Counted from the first letter of the stretch, positions 35,261 to 43,403 are shown. The stretch is DNA of 64,000 bases from Microbacterium halotolerans (GCF_003569805.1 NZ_KZ984051.1:1281606-1345605); one strand, 5' to 3'. The notes: a model not told the origin generated them from the sequence alone. Numbers and translations are program-made.

Positions 35261-35266
35261 TAAGAT
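35261..35266 (+). promoter_or_regulatory. -10 box of the TetR gene (leaderless type)
   Basis: TAAGAT, 7 nt, then ATG. The operator covers the -35 region, as expected for autorepression. Confidence 0.65.
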
Positions 35267-35273
35267 TCTGAGC

Positions 35274-36212
35274 ATGGATGATTCCGAACCCGTCGAGCTC
35301 CCGCGCGGCATCGCGCTCGCATGGGGCGTGGCAGCGAATCCGCAGCGAGGACCGAAGCGCGAGATGAGCGTGGAGCGCATCGTCGAGACGGCGGTGGAGC
35401 TCGCAGACGCGGAGGGGCTCGGCGCGGTGTCGATGGCCGCGGTGGCCAAGCGGCTCGGGTTCACTCCGATGTCGCTGTACCGCTATGTCAGCGCCAAGGA
35501 CGATCTCCTGCTGCTGATGCAGGAAGAGGCGACAGGCCCGCCGTCCGGCGACTTTCGGGAGGTCGACGGCTGGCGAGAGAAGCTCCTCGTGCTGTTCCGC
35601 GAACAGGTCGGGGTGTTCATCCGGCATCCGTGGCTGCTGTCGCTGCCGATCAGCGGGTCGCCGGTCACGCCGAACGGCTCGCTATGGGTCGAGGCGGGGC
35701 TGACTGCGCTCGAGGGGCTTCCGTTCGAGAGCGACGAGCGCATTGCGATCGTCCTCGCAGTCACCGGGAGCGCGCGCTGGAACGGCATGGTGGTCGCGGG
35801 GTACTCGGATCAGGAGCGGCGCACGGGGCTGTCGGCGCAGGAGCTCGCCGTGCAGGAGAGCGCCATGTTCGACGCGGTCATCTCGGCCGACGAGTACCCG
35901 CGTCTGCGTGCCGCGATCGATGCGGGAGTCTTCGTGTCCGAGCACGATCCGTTTCGCTTCGGTGTGGACAGGCTGCTCGACGGGATCTCCGCGTACCTCG
36001 CCGCCCGCGAAAGCGGCGCGTCGGCCGCGCTCGTTCCCGAATGGACGGAGCCGGATGATGCGGACGTCGCCGAAGACAAGCGGTATCGAGCCGCGGTGAA
36101 GGCGACGGCCGAGGCGGAGAAGGGAGTGCGTCAGGCGGAGAAGCTGCTGCGCCAGGCACGCAAGCAGCAACGGCTGGCGCTGCGCGAGGCGCGGGAGCGC
36201 GCGAAGCCGTAG
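35274..36212 (+). CDS. TetR-family repressor with long coiled C terminus
   Basis: 312 residues, longer than the ~200 of typical TetR proteins. The HTH is at about 32-78 (MSVERIVETAVELADAEGL then AVAKRLGFTPMSLYRYVSAK), followed by a TetR_C ligand domain (DGWREKLLVLFREQVGVFIR to about 245). The tail is charged and probably a coiled coil (AEKGVRQAEKLLRQARK). ATG at 35274, 7 nt after TAAGAT. It most likely represses drrAB and itself through the operator at 35206-35256. Confidence 0.92.
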   Translation: MDDSEPVELPRGIALAWGVAANPQRGPKREMSVERIVETAVELADAEGLGAVSMAAVAKRLGFTPMSLYRYVSAKDDLLLLMQEEATGPPSGDFREVDGWREKLLVLFREQVGVFIRHPWLLSLPISGSPVTPNGSLWVEAGLTALEGLPFESDERIAIVLAVTGSARWNGMVVAGYSDQERRTGLSAQELAVQESAMFDAVISADEYPRLRAAIDAGVFVSEHDPFRFGVDRLLDGISAYLAARESGASAALVPEWTEPDDADVAEDKRYRAAVKATAEAEKGVRQAEKLLRQARKQQRLALREARERAKP

Positions 36213-36216
36213 GGCT

Positions 36217-36413
36217 GGGGTGTGTCTCGCAATTAGTCGCCTACTGCGCAGGTCGCGTGCACGCGCCTCGTCTTCGTTGTCGTCGGTCGACGATGCGGAG
36301 CATCGACTCCCTCCTCCGCCTCGCGAGGCGAGCGATTGAGCGTCGAAGGCGCGAAGCGCCGAGCACGCACCCGCGGCCTTGCTCGCTACGGCTCAAATTA
36401 TGAGACACACCCT
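36217..36413. mobile_element. Possible MITE-like element with 18-bp terminal inverted repeats
   Basis: The ends GGGTGTGTCTCGCAATT and AATTATGAGACACACCCT are near-perfect inverted repeats about 195 bp apart, with 11 identical outer bases. No ORF or transposase lies inside and no target-site duplication is clear. The inside contains repeat G copy 3 (about 36252-36385, with GATTGAGCGTCGAAGGCGCG). The rest of the gap to 36518 holds the next promoter. Confidence 0.4.
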
Positions 36414-36454
36414 AGGAGAAGGCAACGATTCGAGATTCACGCTGGTCACTCGGG

Positions 36455-36506
36455 TTTACATGAGCTGTATTCTGCCCCTAGAGTGAATGGTTAGATCCCG
36501 GGGAGG
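36455..36506 (+). promoter_or_regulatory. Sigma-A-type promoter and ribosome-binding site of the HTH gene
   Basis: TTTACA at 36455-36460, an 18-bp spacer, TAGAGT at 36479-36484, and a strong GGGAGGA at about 36500. It is one of the few leadered promoters in this region. Confidence 0.65.
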
Positions 36507-36518
36507 AATCAAATCAAC

Positions 36519-36722
36519 ATGGCTGAGTTGCCCGACGTGCGCTTTCTCACGGTCGCTGAAGTCGCCGACATCATGCGGGTCTCCAAGATGACCGTGTACC
36601 GTCTTGTGCACTCAGGCGATCTCCCCGCCGTGCGCTTCGGCCGCAGCTACCGTGTTCCCGAGTCGGCGGTCACCGCCGCCCTCGAATCCCCGCTCGACAA
36701 CCGCGACAACCTCGCTGGCTGA
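36519..36722 (+). CDS. Small excisionase/BldC-like helix-turn-helix protein
   Basis: A 67-residue DNA-binding protein made almost wholly of one MerR/excisionase-type winged HTH: FLTVAEVADIMRVSKMTVYRLVHSGDLPAVRFGRSYRV. It lacks any integrase partner. Proteins of this length and sequence are conserved housekeeping genes of actinobacteria, often beside the bS22 gene as here, so it is more likely a BldC-like regulator than a phage relic. Confidence 0.9.
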   Translation: MAELPDVRFLTVAEVADIMRVSKMTVYRLVHSGDLPAVRFGRSYRVPESAVTAALESPLDNRDNLAG

Positions 36723-36742
36723 CCCGACGCGCCCGCGCCCCG

Positions 36743-36816
36743 CTGCCGAGATGCGCACTTCTCGCCGAGAAGCGCCGTTTTCGATGCCGATTCGTCGCGA
36801 ATGTGCGCTGTTCGGT
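36743..36816. repeat. Dispersed palindromic repeat A, copy 3 (degenerate)
   Basis: Starts GCTGCCGAGATGCGCACTTC and ends AATGTGCGCTGTTCGG; the right arm has several changes. It lies between the HTH gene and the bS22 gene. Confidence 0.65.
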
Positions 36817-37014
36817 GTGCGAACATCCGGGCGCAAACGACACGTTCTGGCGCGGGAGATGCTCCGATCATCCGGATGCCTGACCGTCCGGTGACAAGGG
36901 CGGCGGGCGGATGCGCTAGGATCGTCCGAGGCACTTTTTCCTGCCGTGCCCGTTCCCGGATGTCGGCAACTGACGGGTGCCGAGCGTCCAGCCCCTAGAC
37001 ATAGCGAGGTTTCC

Positions 37015-37113
37015 GTGGGTTCAGTCATCAAGAAGCGCCGTAAGCGCATGGCGAAGAAGAAGCACCGCAAGCTGCTTCGCAAGACTCGCCACCAGCGTCG
37101 CAACAAGAAGTAA
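37015..37113 (+). CDS. Mini ribosomal protein bS22 (AURKAIP1/COX24 domain)
   Basis: A 32-residue, extremely basic peptide beginning MGSVIKKRRKRMAKKKHRK and ending RRNKK, almost all Lys, Arg and His. It matches the small actinobacterial 30S protein bS22 seen bound to helix 44 in mycobacterial ribosomes. GTG start with GAGG about 7 nt upstream. A strong intrinsic terminator follows at once, so it is a single-gene unit. It is short enough to be missed by automatic gene calling. Confidence 0.9.
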   Translation: MGSVIKKRRKRMAKKKHRKLLRKTRHQRRNKK

Positions 37114-37130
37114 CTGCGACGAGTCCAATC

Positions 37131-37163
37131 ACGCCGGTGCCCGTTCGGGCCCGGCGTTTTTGG
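37131..37163 (+). terminator. Intrinsic terminator of the bS22 gene
   Basis: Stem ACGCCGG/CCGGCGT with inner GCCCG/CGGGC, then a run of five T. It is the one clear textbook U-tract terminator in the window. Confidence 0.85.
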
Positions 37164-37197
37164 TGCACGCCCGTGCCTGCGCCCGCGCCGACCGTTT

Positions 37198-37255
37198 CTT
37201 CATTTCTGGCACATCTCCGGGTGGGTACGGCACCGGAGATGTGCCAGAAATGAAG
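37198..37255. repeat. Palindromic repeat B, copy 2
   Basis: Perfect 23-bp arms (CTTCATTTCTGGCACATCTC at the left, GAGATGTGCCAGAAATGAAG at the right) with a 12-nt loop, followed by AGTTG as in copy 1. It is placed between the convergent bS22 and M20 genes. Confidence 0.9.
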
Positions 37256-37275
37256 AGTTGTGCGGGTGCGCTGTG

Positions 37276-38586
37276 TTACGCGGTGGTGAGGATTCGGTGC
37301 GTGGTGCGGGCGGCGAAGCGGAGCGCGTCGACGGGAACGCGCTCGTCGGCGGCGTGGAACTGGCCGTACACGTCGAAGTCGTCCGGCACGCGCAGCGGGA
37401 CGAAGCCGTAGCCGCGCACTCCCAGCTTCGCGAAGTGCTTGTTGTCGGTCGACGCGGGCAGCAGGTACGGCACGACCACGCCATCCGGATCCTCCTCGAC
37501 CAGCGCGCGTGAGATCGTCCCGACGAACTCCGCGTCAACGGGAGAGGAGATCGGCGAGATCGAGATGTCCCAGTCGAGGTCGATGTCATCGCCCGCGAGG
37601 CGGGTGAGCTCAGCACGCAGATCGTCCTCACCGCCCGGAAGTGCCCGCACGTCGAGCTCGGCGTGCGCCGCGGCTGGGATCACGTTGAACTTGCCGCCTG
37701 CTCGCAGCACTGTCGGAGCAGCGGTCTGCCGCGCCGACGCCTGGATCAGTCGGCCGGTGAAGCCGAGTCCTTCGAGCTGAGCGTCGAGGTCATCGTCGGT
37801 GAACTCCGTGCCTCGGGCCTCGCCGACGACCCGCAGGAATGCGTCGAGTGCCCGTGTGCGCACGACGGGGAAGCGGTGCTCGCCGATGCGCGCGGCGGCA
37901 CCGGCGAGTCGTGTGACGGCGTCGGTGGGCCTCGGCCGGGACCCGTGACCTGCTTCACCGCGAGCGGTCAGCCCGACGTGCCCGACTCCCTTCTCTGCCG
38001 TCGCGAGCAGGTACGCGCGCCGGTCAGGCAGGATCGGCACGGAGAAGCCGCCGACCTCGCTGATCGCATCGCCTGCCCCGGCGAACAGCTCCGGCCGGTT
38101 CTCCACGAGCCACTTCGCGCCCCAGGTGCCTCCGGCTTCCTCGTCGGCGAGGAAGGCGAAGATGAGATCGCGCCGCGGCAGTGCGTCTGTGCGGGCGAGG
38201 TCGCGCGCGATCGCAAGGATGACGCCGGCGAAGTCCTTCATGTCGACGGCGCCGCGGCCGTAGAGCATGCCGTCGTGGATCTCCGCACCGAACGGCGGAT
38301 GCGTCCAGTTCTCAGCGTCGACGGGAACCACGTCGAGGTGGGCGTGCACGATGAGCGCCTCGGCATCCGGATCGCTGCCCGACATGCGTGCGACGACGCT
38401 TCCCCGACCGGGGACCGGCTCGACGAAAGTCGTGGCGATCCCGACCTCCTCGAGCTTCGCCTGCACGAATCTCGCGGCACGCGTCTCACCGTCGCCGATG
38501 GTGGCAGGGTCGCCCGTGTTGACCGAATCGATCCGGATCAGTTCCCTGACGAGATCGACGGCCTCGTCCTCAACCGAAGTGCGCAT
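37276..38586 (-). CDS. M20-family metallopeptidase
   Basis: A 436-residue two-zinc amidohydrolase/peptidase of the ArgE/DapE/CPG2 group. Metal and catalytic residues: H83 and D85 in HAHLDVVP, D115 in GRGAVDMKDF, catalytic E149 and metal E150 in LADEEAGG, and the last His in GQFHAADERVP. The insertion domain between about 195 and 305 is the usual dimerisation domain. Substrate not determined; uncharacterised actinobacterial members are often called peptidase M20 or dipeptidase. The ATG at 38586 is 6 nt after TACGGT. Confidence 0.92.
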   Translation of the reverse strand: MRTSVEDEAVDLVRELIRIDSVNTGDPATIGDGETRAARFVQAKLEEVGIATTFVEPVPGRGSVVARMSGSDPDAEALIVHAHLDVVPVDAENWTHPPFGAEIHDGMLYGRGAVDMKDFAGVILAIARDLARTDALPRRDLIFAFLADEEAGGTWGAKWLVENRPELFAGAGDAISEVGGFSVPILPDRRAYLLATAEKGVGHVGLTARGEAGHGSRPRPTDAVTRLAGAAARIGEHRFPVVRTRALDAFLRVVGEARGTEFTDDDLDAQLEGLGFTGRLIQASARQTAAPTVLRAGGKFNVIPAAAHAELDVRALPGGEDDLRAELTRLAGDDIDLDWDISISPISSPVDAEFVGTISRALVEEDPDGVVVPYLLPASTDNKHFAKLGVRGYGFVPLRVPDDFDVYGQFHAADERVPVDALRFAARTTHRILTTA

Positions 38587-38592
38587 CCTCCC

Positions 38593-38598
38593 ACCGTA
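38593..38598 (-). promoter_or_regulatory. -10 box of the M20 gene (leaderless type)
   Basis: TACGGT on the minus strand, 6 nt before the ATG. The GGGAGG between them touches the ATG and is too close to act as a ribosome-binding site. Confidence 0.5.
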
Positions 38599-38638
38599 GA
38601 GGCACCCGCGACCCTCGACGGACGGTCAGCGCGGCTCG

Positions 38639-38708
38639 CGAGATGCGCACCTTCTCGACGAACAGGCGTCAGAATCGGCGCATCTCGACGAGGAGTGCGC
38701 ATCTCGGC
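38639..38708. repeat. Dispersed palindromic repeat A, copy 4
   Basis: Left arm CGAGATGCGCACCTTCTCGA, internal arm GGCGCATCTCGACGAGGAG, right arm GTGCGCATCTCGGCATCC. Same orientation as copy 1. It lies between divergent gene starts, so it is not simply a terminator. Confidence 0.85.
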
Positions 38709-38767
38709 ATCCTGGGTGCGGGATGTTTCGAGGCTGTAAGGTTTGAGCCGCCGCGGAGCGGGCGGGG

Positions 38768-38773
38768 TACGTT
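38768..38773 (+). promoter_or_regulatory. -10 box of the molybdopterin oxidoreductase gene (leaderless type)
   Basis: TACGTT, a 7-nt G-rich spacer, then ATG. Confidence 0.5.
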
Positions 38774-38780
38774 CGGGGGC

Positions 38781-40358
38781 ATGAGCGACACGGAGAGCGG
38801 CGTGCAGGAGGCACCGGATGCGCCAGAGGCGGCGCCTGAGGTCGGGCGCGTACGCGCAGCGAGCGGACGAGCCGTGGTCGCAGGGCTCGTGTCGGTCGTC
38901 GCGGCGGCCGGCGTCGGCGAGCTGATCGCCGCGCTGTTCGCCAGCGAGGCGAGCCCGTTCGGCGCGATCGGAGCGGTCGCCGTCGACCTTGCGCCCGCGT
39001 GGGCCAAGGACCTCGCGATCGCGCTGTTCTACACCAACGACAAGAACGCGCTTCTCGTCGGCATCGCGATCGTGCTGCTCCTGGTCGGCGCGGTGGCGGG
39101 CCTCGTCGAGCGGCGCATACCCTTCCTCGGCCGATCGATCGTCGCACTCCTCGGCGTCGCGGGCATCGCGGCCGCAGCCACCCGGGTCAATGCTCCCGAA
39201 CTGTTCTGGGCGCCGTCGCTCGTCGCCGGCGCGCTCGCCTTCGTGACACTCGGGCTGCTGCTGCCGCCCCATCCGGCCGGCGAGACGGGCGATCCGCTGT
39301 CGCGCCGCGGCTTCCTCATCGGCAGCGCCGCAGCCGCCGTCGTCGGTGCGATCGGCACGGCGGTGGCCACGGGCATCCGTGCGGGCGGCCAAGCCGTGAA
39401 GACGCTGCGCGACGCAGTCACGCTTCCCTCGGCGCAGGCGACGGCCACGATCCCGGATGCCGCAGAGCTGGACATCGACGGGCTTGCCAAGGCCGTCACA
39501 CCCAATGCCGACTTCTACCGTATCGACACTGCCATCGTGGTGCCGGAGGTCGACCCGGCCGCGTGGTCGCTGCGCATCCACGGTCTCGTCGAGAACGAGA
39601 TCACCATCACCTGGGACGAACTGCTCGCCCTCCCGCTCTCGGAAAGCGCCGTCACGCTCTCATGCGTGTCGAACCAGGTCGGCGGCTCGCTCGTCGGCAA
39701 CGCCGTGTGGCTGGGGCATCCCATCCGGGAGCTGCTCGCGCGCGCAGTGCCGCTGCCCGAGGCGGACATGGTGCTCTCCCGTTCGCACGACGGTTTCACC
39801 GCAGGCACGCCGCTCGAGGCGCTCACCGACGACCGCGACGCGCTGCTGGCCGTCGGCATGAACGGCGAGCCGCTTCCTCTGGAGCACGGCTTCCCCGTCC
39901 GGATGGTCGTGCCGGGCCTGTACGGCTACGTGTCGGCGACGAAGTGGGTCGTCGAACTCGAGGTGACGCGCTTCGACAGCGCTCGCGCCTATTGGACGGA
40001 TCGCGGCTGGTCGGAGCGCGGACCGATCAAGCTGCAGTCCCGCATCGACGTGCCGCGCGAGCGCGACGTCGCGGCGGGGGAGCAGGTGATCGCGGGCATC
40101 GCATGGCAGCCGCACACCGGCGTGGCCGGGGTCGAGGTGCAGATCGACGACGGGCCGTGGCACGACGCGACATTGGCGACAGCGATCTCCGACGACACGT
40201 GGGTGCAGTGGTCGCTGCCGTGGACGGCGGAGCCAGGCAACCACACGATCCGCTGCCGAGCGACGAGCGCCGAAGGCGAGCGGCAGACCGACGCCCAGGC
40301 CCCGCCCGCGCCGAACGGTGCGACCGGATGGCACAGCATCGTCGTGCAGGCGAGCTGA
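38781..40358 (+). CDS. Membrane-anchored molybdopterin-dependent oxidoreductase (sulfite-oxidase fold)
   Basis: 525 residues. An N-terminal membrane part (about 28-170) has four to five helices, then a twin-arginine-like helix SRRGFLIGSAAAAVVGAIG, then an extracytoplasmic molybdopterin domain (about 250-400) with the Mo-ligand cysteine in TLSCVSNQVGG. A C-terminal Mo-co dimerisation domain (about 420-520, GIAWQPHTGVAGVEVQIDDG) completes it. Sulfite-oxidase-fold enzymes of this layout are common in actinobacteria but mostly uncharacterised; the substrate may be sulfite, a sulfoxide or another small molecule. It converges on a two-component system. Confidence 0.9.
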   Translation: MSDTESGVQEAPDAPEAAPEVGRVRAASGRAVVAGLVSVVAAAGVGELIAALFASEASPFGAIGAVAVDLAPAWAKDLAIALFYTNDKNALLVGIAIVLLLVGAVAGLVERRIPFLGRSIVALLGVAGIAAAATRVNAPELFWAPSLVAGALAFVTLGLLLPPHPAGETGDPLSRRGFLIGSAAAAVVGAIGTAVATGIRAGGQAVKTLRDAVTLPSAQATATIPDAAELDIDGLAKAVTPNADFYRIDTAIVVPEVDPAAWSLRIHGLVENEITITWDELLALPLSESAVTLSCVSNQVGGSLVGNAVWLGHPIRELLARAVPLPEADMVLSRSHDGFTAGTPLEALTDDRDALLAVGMNGEPLPLEHGFPVRMVVPGLYGYVSATKWVVELEVTRFDSARAYWTDRGWSERGPIKLQSRIDVPRERDVAAGEQVIAGIAWQPHTGVAGVEVQIDDGPWHDATLATAISDDTWVQWSLPWTAEPGNHTIRCRATSAEGERQTDAQAPPAPNGATGWHSIVVQAS

Positions 40359-40367
40359 GGGGGCTCT

Positions 40368-40416
40368 GAATGACGATGGGTGGATCCTCGAACTTGGGGA
40401 GCACTTGTCGTCATTC
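40368..40416. terminator. Weak bidirectional hairpin
   Basis: GAATGACGA and TCGTCATTC, 31 nt apart, bridge the 52-bp gap between convergent genes and reach into the kinase stop. Confidence 0.4.
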
Positions 40417-41550
40417 GGGGACGGTCGCGGGCAGCACCAGCGTCATCCGGAATCCGTCGGTGAGGTTCTCGGCACCGACTTCACCGCCGTGTGCCTCGAC
40501 GATTCCCCGCACGATAGCCAGGCCGAGGCCTGCGCCTGCCGCCTCCTGCTCCGCGGAGCGTGCGGTGTTCGCGCGCCAGCCGACGTCGAACATCCGACCG
40601 AGGTCCTCGCTGGCCATGCCGCTGCCGTGATCGAGCACGCTGATCACGAGTCGCTCATCGCTCAGTGTGTGGGCCGAGACCACGATCTCCGACCCTGTCG
40701 GCGCATGCCGCACGCCGTTGGTGAGAAGGTTCCCGATCGCGCGGGTCAGCTCGCGCGGGTCCGCCCAGACCAGGTGCGACTCGATGCCGCTCTGTCGGAT
40801 CCGGATGCTCCTGGCCGCCGCATCCGCCTGCACGTCGACGACGGCGTCGGAGACGAGGTCGAGCAGCACGACCGCCTCACGGTTGAGTCGCATCGTGCCG
40901 CTTTCGAGCTTGGAGAGCTGGAACAGGTCGTCGACCATCCGGTTCACAGTGTCGACTCTGCTCCGGATGATCCGCACAGACTCGACCGGATCGTCGACCA
41001 TGCCGTCCTCGAGCGCCTCGGTGATCGCCCTGATGCCCGCCAAGGGTGTGCGCAGGTCGTGCGAGATCCAGGCGAAGAACTGCCGCCTGGATGCGTCGAG
41101 GCTCGCGATCTCCGCGCGTGCGGCGGCCAGTCTCTCCGATGCGTCGGCGAGCTGGGCCGACACGTCGTCGAACTCCCGCCATCCGGGCCGGGCGTCGTGC
41201 ACGACGGCGCCGTCGCCCACTCGCTGCGCCTTCTCCACGAGAGCGGCGCTGGACGCCCTGGCGGTGCGCCGGATGATGAACCAGGCGGCCGTCAGGCTCA
41301 CGACGGCCGACATCCCGATCACCCAGATCAGCACCGCGAAGTCGTGCGTCGAGAAGAACATCTCGGCGACGATCGCGACGGTGGACCCCACGATGGCGAG
41401 GATCGCCGCGGCCACCACGATCGTGAACTGCGAGGCGATCGAGCCTCGGCGGTTGATCCGCAGCGCGATCAGCGCGAGCGCCATCGCGACGACGGTGCAC
41501 GCGAGGGTCGTCAGTGCGATCGTGGCGAGGTCGCCGGGCGTGAGCATCAT
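40411..41550 (-). CDS. Sensor histidine kinase, HisKA class
   Basis: 379 residues, three membrane helices in the first ~95, a HAMP-like linker (to about 145), a dimerisation helix with H164 in FFAWISHDLRTPLAGI, and an ATPase domain with N-box AIGNLLTNGVRHAP, G1 VLDHGSGM and G2 AGAGLGLAIV. The start overlaps the regulator stop by 4 bp. The signal is unknown. Neighbours are a molybdopterin oxidoreductase and a DM13-like lipoprotein, both extracytoplasmic redox candidates. Confidence 0.93.
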   Translation of the reverse strand: MMLTPGDLATIALTTLACTVVAMALALIALRINRRGSIASQFTIVVAAAILAIVGSTVAIVAEMFFSTHDFAVLIWVIGMSAVVSLTAAWFIIRRTARASSAALVEKAQRVGDGAVVHDARPGWREFDDVSAQLADASERLAAARAEIASLDASRRQFFAWISHDLRTPLAGIRAITEALEDGMVDDPVESVRIIRSRVDTVNRMVDDLFQLSKLESGTMRLNREAVVLLDLVSDAVVDVQADAAARSIRIRQSGIESHLVWADPRELTRAIGNLLTNGVRHAPTGSEIVVSAHTLSDERLVISVLDHGSGMASEDLGRMFDVGWRANTARSAEQEAAGAGLGLAIVRGIVEAHGGEVGAENLTDGFRMTLVLPATVPE

Positions 41551-42293
41551 CTCGTCAATGGCGCATCCCCTCGGTCGGCTCGTGCTGCGGGGTCATCCGG
41601 CGTTCCATCGCCGAGCGGAGTGAAGCGGTACCCTCTGCCCCACTCCGTGCGCAGGAACACGGGGAACCGTGGATCCGGTTCGATCTTCTCGCGCAGACGG
41701 CGTACGTGCACTGTGACCGTCGCCGCGTCGCCCGCGCTCCACTGCCACACGTCGCGCAGGATCTCGTCGCGGGTGAGCGGACGGTCGGGGTGGCGGGCGA
41801 GATACAGGAAGAGCTCGTATTCGCGCGTGGTGAGGGCGAGCTCGCGCCCAGCGACCCAGACGCGGCGGTGGGCGGGATCGACTCGGAAGTCACCCGCTGT
41901 GAACACGGCGACGGGGTCGGCGGCGCTGCGCCGGCGCAGCAGCGCCTGCACCCGCAGCTGCAGCTCGCGCATGGCGAAGGGCTTCGCGAGATAGTCGTCA
42001 GCTCCGTGTTCGAGGCCTTCGATGCGGTCGTCGACGGCGCCGAGAGCGGTGAGCATCAGGATGGGCAGGTCGGACCGGGCGCGCACGTCGCGGGTGAGTT
42101 CGTCACCGCTGACGCCGGGGAGCATCCGATCGACGACGAGCGCGTCCGGCAGCTCTCTGTGCAGGGCGCGCTGGGCGCTGAGTCCGTCGGAGTGCAGTGA
42201 GACGTCGAGCCCGGATACCCGCAGGTAGTCGCCGACGACGGTTCGCACGGTCGGGTCGTCTTCGACCACCATGACCCGCGGTGCGCTCTCCAT
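41547..42293 (-). CDS. OmpR/PhoB-family response regulator
   Basis: 248 residues: receiver with acid pocket EDD (11-13), phospho-Asp D55 in LVVDRMLPG and Lys in LAKPF, then a winged-helix effector domain (VFTAGDFRVDPAHRRVWV to RTEWGRGYRF). The ATG at 42293 lies 6 nt after TAGCCT on the minus strand. First gene of the two-gene operon with the kinase. Confidence 0.95.
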   Translation of the reverse strand: MESAPRVMVVEDDPTVRTVVGDYLRVSGLDVSLHSDGLSAQRALHRELPDALVVDRMLPGVSGDELTRDVRARSDLPILMLTALGAVDDRIEGLEHGADDYLAKPFAMRELQLRVQALLRRRSAADPVAVFTAGDFRVDPAHRRVWVAGRELALTTREYELFLYLARHPDRPLTRDEILRDVWQWSAGDAATVTVHVRRLREKIEPDPRFPVFLRTEWGRGYRFTPLGDGTPDDPAARADRGDAPLTR

Positions 42294-42299
42294 GATCCG

Positions 42300-42305
42300 A
42301 GGCTA
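42300..42305 (-). promoter_or_regulatory. -10 box of the OmpR-type regulator (leaderless type)
   Basis: TAGCCT on the minus strand followed by 6 nt and ATG. Confidence 0.5.
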
Positions 42306-42426
42306 ACCCCGCGCGCGCTCGTGCATCGGTTCCTTACGGCTCTGAAAGATGTGGGGTCACCGGTTGCGACTGTTGGTTCTCTGGGGATGAGCTGCGAAAC
42401 GCAGCGCAACGAGAGGAGTGATCCGG

Positions 42427-42921
42427 ATGCGTAAGACGGTCATGATGGGAACGGCACTGCTCGGACTCTCCGTGCTGCTGGCGGCCTGCGCCGGTGCCGA
42501 CGAGTCGATGGACGACGAGGAGATGGACGGCGCACCGTCCAGCGAGCAGATGGATGGGGAGTCGATGGATTCGGGGGACGAGATGGACGACGAATCCATG
42601 GACGACGAGTCTATGGACGACGAGTCGATGGGCGAGGCGCGCAGCGGAGCGTTCGCCGGCGACATGATGGTGGCGGGATCCGTGACGGTCGCAGACGGCG
42701 AGGTGACGCTCACGGACTTCTCGTCCGACGGCGAGAGCCTGCACCTGTACCTGGCGGAGGGCGACGACCAGATGGCGGTGGAGGCCGGTCTGGACCTCGG
42801 CGAGCTCACGGGCGACGCGGAGCAGAGCTTCGACGCGATGGGGGATACCGCCGACTACACCCACGCGGTCGTCTACGCACCGATGGACGGAGAGGTCTAC
42901 GCAACCGCAGAGCTGATGTAG
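42427..42921 (+). CDS. DM13-like lipoprotein with Met/Asp/Ser repeat
   Basis: A 164-residue lipoprotein, lipobox LAAC (Cys about 21). Residues ~25-70 are an acidic low-complexity stretch in which methionine recurs every five residues (MDDESMDDESMDDES). The remaining ~90 residues (AFAGDMMVAGSVTVADGEVT, then LTDFSSDGESLHLYLAEGDD, ending THAVVYAPMDGEVYATAEL) resemble the DM13 domain, a proposed electron-transfer or redox domain. This is by eye and not certain. The ATG at 42427 has GAGAGGAG upstream. It is divergent from the two-component system, which may regulate it. Confidence 0.7.
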   Translation: MRKTVMMGTALLGLSVLLAACAGADESMDDEEMDGAPSSEQMDGESMDSGDEMDDESMDDESMDDESMGEARSGAFAGDMMVAGSVTVADGEVTLTDFSSDGESLHLYLAEGDDQMAVEAGLDLGELTGDAEQSFDAMGDTADYTHAVVYAPMDGEVYATAELM

Positions 42922-43112
42922 ACCGTCTCCCGCCGCTCCGGTGCTCGGGCTTCGCCCTGCGACCGTCAATCGCTCGTCCTGCGAGCGCGGGCGCTCTCCG
43001 TCCTCGCTCAATCCGGTGCTCGGCGGGGGCTTGGGGCCGTCAATCGACCTCGCATCGCGATCTCAAGTCGATTTTCGGCACCGGAGCGGCGCTCGGGGAG
43101 GACAATAGGGGC
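42922..43112. other. Intergenic region with weak repeat-G-like sequence
   Basis: Contains GTCAATCGCTCGTCCTGCGA and a second GTCAATCG about 70 bp on, plus GGTGCTCGG twice. It looks like a decayed member of the repeat-G group. A GACAAT hexamer at 43101-43106 may be the -10 box of the rhodanese gene. Confidence 0.35.
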
Positions 43113-43403
43113 ATGCAGGAGATCACGGTTGCCGAACTGAAGGCGCGCGAGAACACACCTCTCATCGACGTGCGGGAGGAGCACGAGTTCGTCGCGGGGC
43201 ATGTTCCCGGCGCGATCAACGTGCCGATGTCGCAGATCGCACAGCGAGTCGACGAACTGCCCCGGGAGTTCGACGTCATCTGCCATCTCGGAGGGCGCTC
43301 CGCTCAGGTCGCCCAGGCGCTCGAGCCGCACGGCTACGAGGCGACGAACGTCGCGGGCGGCACGGATGCGTGGATCTCGGCCGGCTACGAGGTCGAGCGG
43401 TGA
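43113..43403 (+). CDS. Single-domain rhodanese
   Basis: A 96-residue sulfurtransferase domain with LIDVREEHEFVAGHVPGAIN and the active-site loop CHLGGRS (C57-S63), which carries the persulfide. GlpE/PspE-like single domains move sulfane sulfur in the cytoplasm. Its stop overlaps the glutaredoxin-like start by 4 bp, so the pair is co-translated, suggesting thiol or persulfide handling. Confidence 0.92.
   Translation: MQEITVAELKARENTPLIDVREEHEFVAGHVPGAINVPMSQIAQRVDELPREFDVICHLGGRSAQVAQALEPHGYEATNVAGGTDAWISAGYEVER

Noticed and set aside
36519-36722. Phage excisionase from an integrated element
   Set aside because: No integrase, att repeat or other phage gene; the protein matches a conserved actinobacterial housekeeping type.
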